From: Lachnospiraceae bacterium | GTDB taxonomy: Bacteria > Bacillota > Clostridia > Lachnospirales > Lachnospiraceae | NCBI GenBank assembly: GCA_900770785.1 | Contig: CAAGLJ010000232.1 | Location: 1-7,628 of the forward strand | Length of the DNA: 7,628 bases | Direction: 5' to 3' | Shown: piece after piece, positions 5,704 through 7,628 of the stretch | Layout: each line of letters opens with the position of its first letter | Position numbering within the stretch: position 1 is the stretch's first letter | Position numbers and translations under genes: made by a program | The notes under the pieces: generated by a model | The model's input: the letters and a program-made list of their open reading frames with translations, nothing else | Database searches by the model: none | Told to the model about the DNA's origin: nothing

Positions 5704-6555
5704 CTATTCCTCCCCATCTATAGTTGTTTCTTCTTCCTCTGTAGTTTCCTGACTGTCTGCATTCATAACAGGCTGACTATCTTCCTCATTAGTTGCACCA
5801 CCTTCCTGTAAGGCTTCCTCTTCTGCCGCTTTTATTTCGTCCAATACCTGATCCTGTGCCTTGATAAACTCTGAAGCTTTATCTGCATCTCCACGGAATA
5901 CTAAGGACAAATGGATTTCTCCCTCCGCTTCCAATCTCGCAAGAAGTTTACTCTGCTCCGGTCTTACCAGAATGGTTACCGTGGAAGGCAGTTCTTTTTC
6001 TTCCTCCTCTGACATTTTCTCCCCGGTGTTGGCATCATAGCCGGACTTGGCAGTCACTGCGATAACCTCCACGTATTTGAGTTCCACAGGGATTATAGTT
6101 TCTCCACTGCCAAGGTAATCCGGTGCAATGACGGATACGATATCTCCACTCTTTAACTTGCCGGACAATCCTTCCGCAAAGGTATTGATGGTAATGGACA
6201 TGGCCTGCTTTTTCCCATTTAAACCGTAAAGATATTTGTTCTCTGCGGCAGGTTCATCGGCAATCTTATCCATAAGAATGTAATCTCCTGCATACACAGT
6301 TGTGGTCAGATATTTTCCCTCCACATCTGCAATATTTCTTATCACGTTTTCCGGCAGGTTATGATTTCCTACCTCTACCTCGTCCAACATGCTCCTTGTA
6401 ATCTCTTCTCCCTCATTCACCTGCCTATTGAAACGGACAATGGTAACCTTCTTGGATAAGCCTGCATTGACAAGGGGTGTAATGGCAAAGCAGATAATCA
6501 GGGACACTGCAATACAGAAAATCCCAAGCACGGTTCTGTTCTTAAATAATTTCAT
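5704..6555 (-). CDS. cpaB: CpaB/RcpC-like SAF-domain Tad assembly protein
   Basis: The product is 283 residues from ATG 6555. The open frame continues 27 codons further up, but that part overlaps the 35-residue gene, whereas AGGAGG stands nine bases before 6555. A membrane helix lies at about 9-28, then a SAF domain at about 36-98 (VTIVRFNRQVNEGEEITRSM to VYAGDYILMDKI). An RcpC-type beta domain at about 110-222 follows (MSITINTFAEGLSGKLKSGDIVSV, VEVIAV, STVTILVRPEQSKLL). The last 60 residues are very acidic and low in complexity. In Gram-negative systems CpaB/RcpC works in the periplasm with the secretin; here it probably acts on the outer face of the membrane, perhaps with peptidoglycan, as no secretin gene is seen. 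Placement directly before tadZ and tadA is typical. Confidence 0.85.
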   Translation of the reverse strand: MKLFKNRTVLGIFCIAVSLIICFAITPLVNAGLSKKVTIVRFNRQVNEGEEITRSMLDEVEVGNHNLPENVIRNIADVEGKYLTTTVYAGDYILMDKIADEPAAENKYLYGLNGKKQAMSITINTFAEGLSGKLKSGDIVSVIAPDYLGSGETIIPVELKYVEVIAVTAKSGYDANTGEKMSEEEEKELPSTVTILVRPEQSKLLARLEAEGEIHLSLVFRGDADKASEFIKAQDQVLDEIKAAEEEALQEGGATNEEDSQPVMNADSQETTEEEETTIDGEE

Positions 6556-6564
6556 TTTGCGATT

Positions 6565-6570
6565 CCTCCT
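6565..6570 (-). promoter_or_regulatory. Ribosome binding site deciding the cpaB start
   Basis: AGGAGG on the minus strand, nine bases before ATG 6555, overlapping the TAG stop (6569-6571) of the 35-residue gene. It supports the shorter cpaB start and tight coupling of the two genes. Confidence 0.7.
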
Positions 6571-6676
6571 AATAATTTGTTCTTTCCTTTGTATATTTCT
6601 TACGGTTCCTATATACTGCAGCCACCACACCTGCAATGGCTGTCAGAATACCAACTACTACTAATTTCTTTCTCAT
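6569..6676 (-). CDS. 35-residue single-pass membrane protein
   Basis: ATG 6676 lies six bases after GGAGG and two bases after the prepilin peptidase stop; the frame ends in TAG at 6569-6571. The product opens MRKK, has one hydrophobic helix (about residues 5-22, VVVGILTAIAGVVAAV), and ends in a strongly basic tail containing YRNRKKYTKER. It occupies the slot where many Tad loci carry the Flp major pilin, and its size is near the lower end for Flp. It lacks the Gly-X4-Glu-Tyr processing motif, so it is probably not a pilin. It may be a small accessory or stabilising membrane subunit. The strong ribosome site, spacing and composition make it a real gene; its function is unknown. Confidence 0.7.
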   Translation of the reverse strand: MRKKLVVVGILTAIAGVVAAVYRNRKKYTKERTNY

Positions 6677-6678
6677 AA

Positions 6679-7125
6679 TTAACCTCCAATCCGGACGCCT
6701 ATTAACATCCCAAGCAGTAAAAAAGGAACAAGCGGATATGCCTGTTCCTTCTCTGCTACACAATTCTCTTTTCTTATTTTCCTTACGCACTGCCTTACTG
6801 CATGAAACAGTAACAAAAAACTTAGTGCCATCAGAAGTCCAGCAAGGGTTCTTTCAAACCCAAGCACCAATCCGCAGGCTCCTGTCAGCTTGATATCTCC
6901 TCCTCCGATGCCTCCTACAGCTATCCCTGTAATTAGTAGTGGCAACGCCACCAAAAGACCTGTCAGATAAACAGGCTCCGGTGAAAGCAGGCTTGCCCCA
7001 GCGATAAGCATCGGCATCCAGTCCGGAATCATTCTCTTTCGGATATCAGAGACTGCCGCCAAAGACAGAATGAGAAAAAATAGGGCAAGGGATTGTCTTC
7101 CTCTGACACCTCCACAAGTCTGCAC
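6679..7125 (-). CDS. A24-family prepilin peptidase (TadV/CpaA type)
   Basis: This 148-residue integral membrane aspartic protease would cleave the leader of the cluster's pseudopilins. Both catalytic sites are present: Asp27 in SDIRKRMIPDW and Asp77 in GGGDIKL, the GxGD-type motif. Hydrophobic helices at about 13-25, 36-48, 54-72, 82-109 and 131-147 fill most of the protein. It is the short form without the N-methyltransferase domain, as usual for Tad. The start is uncertain: the only upstream candidate in frame is GTG 7125, because a TGA closes the frame just before it, and this adds about 12 hydrophilic residues before the first helix. The 5' end lies inside another ORF with which it shares 97 bases, suggesting that the original start was lost in a rearrangement. 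Confidence 0.82.
   Translation of the reverse strand: MQTCGGVRGRQSLALFFLILSLAAVSDIRKRMIPDWMPMLIAGASLLSPEPVYLTGLLVALPLLITGIAVGGIGGGDIKLTGACGLVLGFERTLAGLLMALSFLLLFHAVRQCVRKIRKENCVAEKEQAYPLVPFLLLGMLIGVRIGG
6683..6687 (-). promoter_or_regulatory. Ribosome binding site of the 35-residue gene
   Basis: GGAGG on the minus strand, inside the last codons of the prepilin peptidase gene and six bases before ATG 6676. It shows that translation restarts here, and that the longer in-frame reading from further upstream is not the gene. Confidence 0.65.
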
Positions 7126-7235
7126 ATGGGTACCGTTTCCTCAATGCCAATCCGTCTCATCTGGAAATTCAATTCCGCATCTGACAATGGCAGTTCGATA
7201 ATTTTTCTTCCTCCACTTAGTACCTTAATCCGCAT
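7029..7235 (-). CDS. ArdA-like antirestriction protein N-terminal fragment, probably broken
   Basis: ATG 7235 follows AGGAGG with good spacing and overlaps the upstream gene by 11 bases, so the start is convincing. The first ~48 residues contain ELPLSDAELNFQMRRIGIEE and VPMCRLVEVSEEDNPL. These match my memory of the first module of ArdA-like antirestriction proteins carried by clostridial conjugative elements (LPxSDxEL, then xGI, then NPL). Those proteins continue with a segment like VNxDExNFxAKR, which is absent here. From about residue 49 the frame reads into the first helix of the prepilin peptidase in the wrong frame and ends at TGA 7029-7031 as an unrelated tail. The likely explanation is a deletion that joined this gene's 5' part to the peptidase. 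The family match is by eye and moderate at best. Confidence 0.45.
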   Translation of the reverse strand: MRIKVLSGGRKIIELPLSDAELNFQMRRIGIEETVPMCRLVEVSEEDNPLPYFFSFCLWRQSLISERE

Positions 7236-7628
7236 TCCACACCTCCTGCTTTACAATTTCCACCCCACACTTCTCGATGACAAAAGCATTCACGATGAGT
7301 CTTAGTATCTCATCAGGTATCAAGTCCCGGTCAGTTAACTCCGACAAACGGATATGCTTGGTTCCGTTATAAACATCTTTGGCTGCATGGAATAATATAT
7401 ACTGCTCCAGTGTCACACCGCCAAGTACCGCACATCCTGTAAAAATACTGATAATGACTATACAGGCAATGCTCATTTCTTTATGAAGATCTTGTCTGAC
7501 TGCTTCTGCATACATTCTTCCAAATTCAAGCAATGATATATCCACTGTGTCACGCGTCGAATTATAGTTCCCACCTACTGTAGCTTTACCGCAGATAAAA
7601 TTCGACATCTCCTTCATATCATCTATCT
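7225..7628 (-). CDS. Unrecognised membrane-associated protein, 5' end outside window
   Basis: The frame is open to the right edge. The first internal ATG is at 7617, but no ribosome binding site is visible in the few bases before it, so the true start probably lies outside; 130 residues are visible from that ATG. A hydrophobic stretch at about 49-70 (SIACIVIISIFTGCAVLGGVTL) is likely a membrane segment. It follows a soluble N-terminal part and precedes a charged C-terminal region with LSELTDRDLIPDEILRLIVNAFV, probably helical. I do not recognise a family. Its stop overlaps the start of the ArdA-like ORF by 11 bases, so it belongs to the same transcription unit and may be an accessory gene of the host element. 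Confidence 0.65.
   Translation of the reverse strand, partial: IDDMKEMSNFICGKATVGGNYNSTRDTVDISLLEFGRMYAEAVRQDLHKEMSIACIVIISIFTGCAVLGGVTLEQYILFHAAKDVYNGTKHIRLSELTDRDLIPDEILRLIVNAFVIEKCGVEIVKQEVWNAD

Noticed and set aside
6556..6636. N-terminal extension of cpaB by 27 codons
   Set aside because: It overlaps the 35-residue gene in another frame, and the AGGAGG points to ATG 6555, directly before the membrane anchor.
6677..6790. Longer start for the 35-residue gene
   Set aside because: The extra codons lie inside the prepilin peptidase in the wrong frame; the ribosome site six bases before 6676 fixes the shorter start.
1..7628. CRISPR array, tRNA, rRNA, insertion sequence or integrase
   Set aside because: No spaced repeats, RNA gene signatures, transposase or recombinase motifs were seen on either strand; the only tandem repeat is within a coding region.

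Overview
The window looks like chromosomal or mobile-element DNA from a Gram-positive anaerobe of the Clostridia, probably Lachnospiraceae-like. The evidence is strong AGGAGG-type ribosome binding sites before most genes, tightly packed or overlapping genes, and a Tad (type IVc / Flp-type) pilus operon that shows no secretin or other outer-membrane component. The assignment rests on protein families and style read by eye, not on a database search.

Layout: almost everything is one long minus-strand operon, read from the right edge to the left. From 7628 down to 307 the order is: an unrecognised membrane-associated protein that enters from outside the window; a short ORF resembling the start of an ArdA-like antirestriction protein that runs out of frame into the next gene; an A24 prepilin peptidase; a 35-residue membrane protein; a CpaB/RcpC-like SAF-domain protein; a TadZ/CpaE-like ATPase; the TadA/CpaF secretion ATPase; TadB; a TadC cut short at 199 residues; a DUF4320-like pseudopilin; a TadE/TadG-like pseudopilin; and a membrane-anchored, acidic, repeat-bearing protein resembling DUF6550. 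A hairpin terminator follows at about 263-295. Beyond it lie a 39-codon minus-strand ORF that is little more than a signal peptide, and then what may be the last 19 codons of a plus-strand gene that ends at position 61.

How the parts fit: TadA would supply ATP-driven force to a TadB-TadC platform in the membrane. TadZ would localise the machine. CpaB would act on the outer face of the membrane. The prepilin peptidase would trim the two TadE/DUF4320-type pseudopilins. No classical Flp major pilin is visible in the window. The ArdA-like fragment next to the operon suggests a conjugative or integrative element as the setting.

The main observation is damage. TadC stops after the first part of its second T2SSF domain, and directly after the stop, in the +1 frame, lies what looks like the true TadC C-terminus (IIIYEIFRSMGTLF then stop). 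This points to an internal deletion. Similar abrupt joins are suspected at the ArdA-like/prepilin-peptidase boundary and in the signal-peptide-only ORF beyond the terminator. The operon may therefore be decaying, or the sequence or assembly may carry deletions.
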